Assembly (NCBI GenBank): GCA_023512835.1
Contig: JAKCVP010000010.1
Span: 496,001 to 560,000 of the forward strand
DNA length: 64,000 nucleotides
Source: Taxillus chinensis
Lineage: Eukaryota > Streptophyta > Magnoliopsida > Santalales > Loranthaceae
Reading direction: 5' to 3'
Made by a program: the position numbers and the translations under genes. The notes beneath the pieces are model-generated. The model saw only the letters and a list, made by a program, of their open reading frames with translations. It did no database searches and was not told where the DNA came from. Shown here one piece after another: positions 63,095 through 64,000 of the stretch. Each line of letters begins with the position of its first letter. Position 1 is the stretch's first letter.

Positions 63095-64000
63095 TGTGGG
63101 CTGCGGGTGGCGTGGCGAGACGCGTCTTTGGAGGGGCGATGTGCCTGTTCAGGCTGGTTTGTAAGGAAGTAAGAGGCAATGGGTGCTGAGCCAGGTTCAG
63201 ACGCCTTGTGTCGGCTCGGCAAGATCGAGGTGGCGGTCGTGCACCTGTAAAGAGGAATCAAAAGTCTCGCAATGGATGGACAATGGAGAGTGGGACCTGG
63301 GAGGCGAATAACGCGACTTGAGAATGGCGATCGCCGAATGAGCGCGTTGTCACGTGAACGCGGGAATAACTTTGATCCGAGATATGGGTGCCGTGAACTT
63401 TTGAGAGGCACGAGAGCTTCCCACTCGGCTGAGGTCGGCTACGTGCTGATGTCTGAATCATCAGCAGAACACTCTTGTCAAACGTTGAGTCGAGAACATC
63501 CTGGTCAAATTCGCGATCAAGGACGCGAGGCTTTCTATTTGATCCGACTTCTCTGCCGCAACTACCTGCATCTATATCAAGCACGTCTATACAGTCCCAA
63601 ACTTCCACGTGCGCTTCAATCACTGTTCGCAAGGACCCTCACGGAAAAGGAGATCAAACCGGACCCATCAAATGAATCATAGTGAACTTGGAATCGAAAG
63701 ATCGTCCGCACGACACTTTCGGTGTATTACTGTATATACAAAACTTATAACCCTGTTTGACTAAGGCCAAGTCCCGACTATGTTCCCGAAACTTTGACTT
63801 AACATCCGATGCCAAGTGTGGGTCACGCGCAGACAAGACATTAGTACATGTCTGTAGTCGCTCCTTGGTAGTACTATCTGGAGAACAAGAAGTAGCTCAG
63901 GTCAGCGTGATAGACCTTTGAGCTGCCAACAAGCAGCCGCAGAGGGAAAGAGTTGCAAATCTTCAATCCTGGAAGTTGATTAGAGATCTTATAGAAATCT
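63095..64000. other. RAD51 upstream region and window end
   Basis: This contains CACGTGAA with the E-box at 63351-63356, 257 bp upstream of the RAD51 start, next to an ACGCGAC element near 63311. Frames of up to about 136 codons cross it on both strands without any recognisable domain. No partial gene can be supported at the right edge. Confidence 0.4.

Noticed and set aside
1..64000. Transposons, secondary-metabolite backbone genes, tRNA or rRNA genes
   Set aside because: No transposase, reverse transcriptase, PKS or NRPS motifs and no tRNA T-loop with matching acceptor stem were seen on reading either strand.

Overview
The window is nuclear DNA of a filamentous ascomycete (Pezizomycotina). 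The class is less certain; Dothideomycetes is a reasonable guess from gene content and style. The evidence is short GT-AG introns, mostly 49-65 nt with CTAAC/CTGAC-type branch sites; fungal-specific families (Stb2/Stb6-like, NDT80-like regulator, GH3-GNAT fusion, Ssk2-type MAPKKK, Dpb4, Emc10, Gid2); genes on both strands with separate promoters; and intergenic CT-rich, TACC-rich and CACGTG-containing stretches. There are no rRNA or tRNA genes, CRISPR arrays, operons or transposon ORFs that I can support. All multi-exon models below are manual, based on splice sites and protein continuity.

Layout. Bases 1-5911 are gene-poor: no convincing long gene, three clustered CACGTG boxes, A-rich low-complexity tracts and two weak coding-like minus-strand segments. 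From 5.9 to 14 kb lie a secreted PNGase A-like amidase, a secreted GMC oxidoreductase and a Stb2/Stb6-family protein. From 14.7 to 16.2 kb lies a decayed aminoglycoside-phosphotransferase-like kinase. From 16.6 to 27.6 kb: a PPxY-containing fungal protein, the GID ubiquitin ligase RING subunit Gid2/Rmd5, a WDR89-like WD40 protein, mitochondrial D-lactate dehydrogenase, a PAF-acetylhydrolase-like lipase, endonuclease III and a small orphan. From 28 to 32.7 kb: an anoctamin/Ist2-like membrane protein, a metallophosphoesterase and ER membrane complex subunit 10.

From 33.4 to 43.7 kb is the most coherent block: an FGGY sugar kinase, N-acetylglucosamine-6-phosphate deacetylase, a divergently transcribed GH3-GNAT fusion protein, and an NDT80/PhoG-domain transcription factor resembling RON1. 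This is a partial version of the N-acetylglucosamine catabolic cluster described in Trichoderma reesei, without its hexokinase, deaminase or transporter in the window.

From 46.5 to 64 kb: the HOG-pathway MAPKKK Ssk2/Ssk22, a monocarboxylate-type MFS transporter, a secreted DUF4185-like protein, histone-fold polymerase epsilon subunit Dpb4, a NIT1-type omega-amidase family hydrolase carrying an apparent one-base frameshift and unusually long introns, and RAD51. DPB4, RAD51 and NTH1 are genome-maintenance genes but are not arranged as a functional cluster.

Points most worth checking: the GlcNAc mini-cluster and the non-canonical catalytic residues of its GH3 module; the NIT1 frameshift; the multiply broken phosphotransferase; and the promoter-like but gene-less E-box cluster near 3.9 kb.
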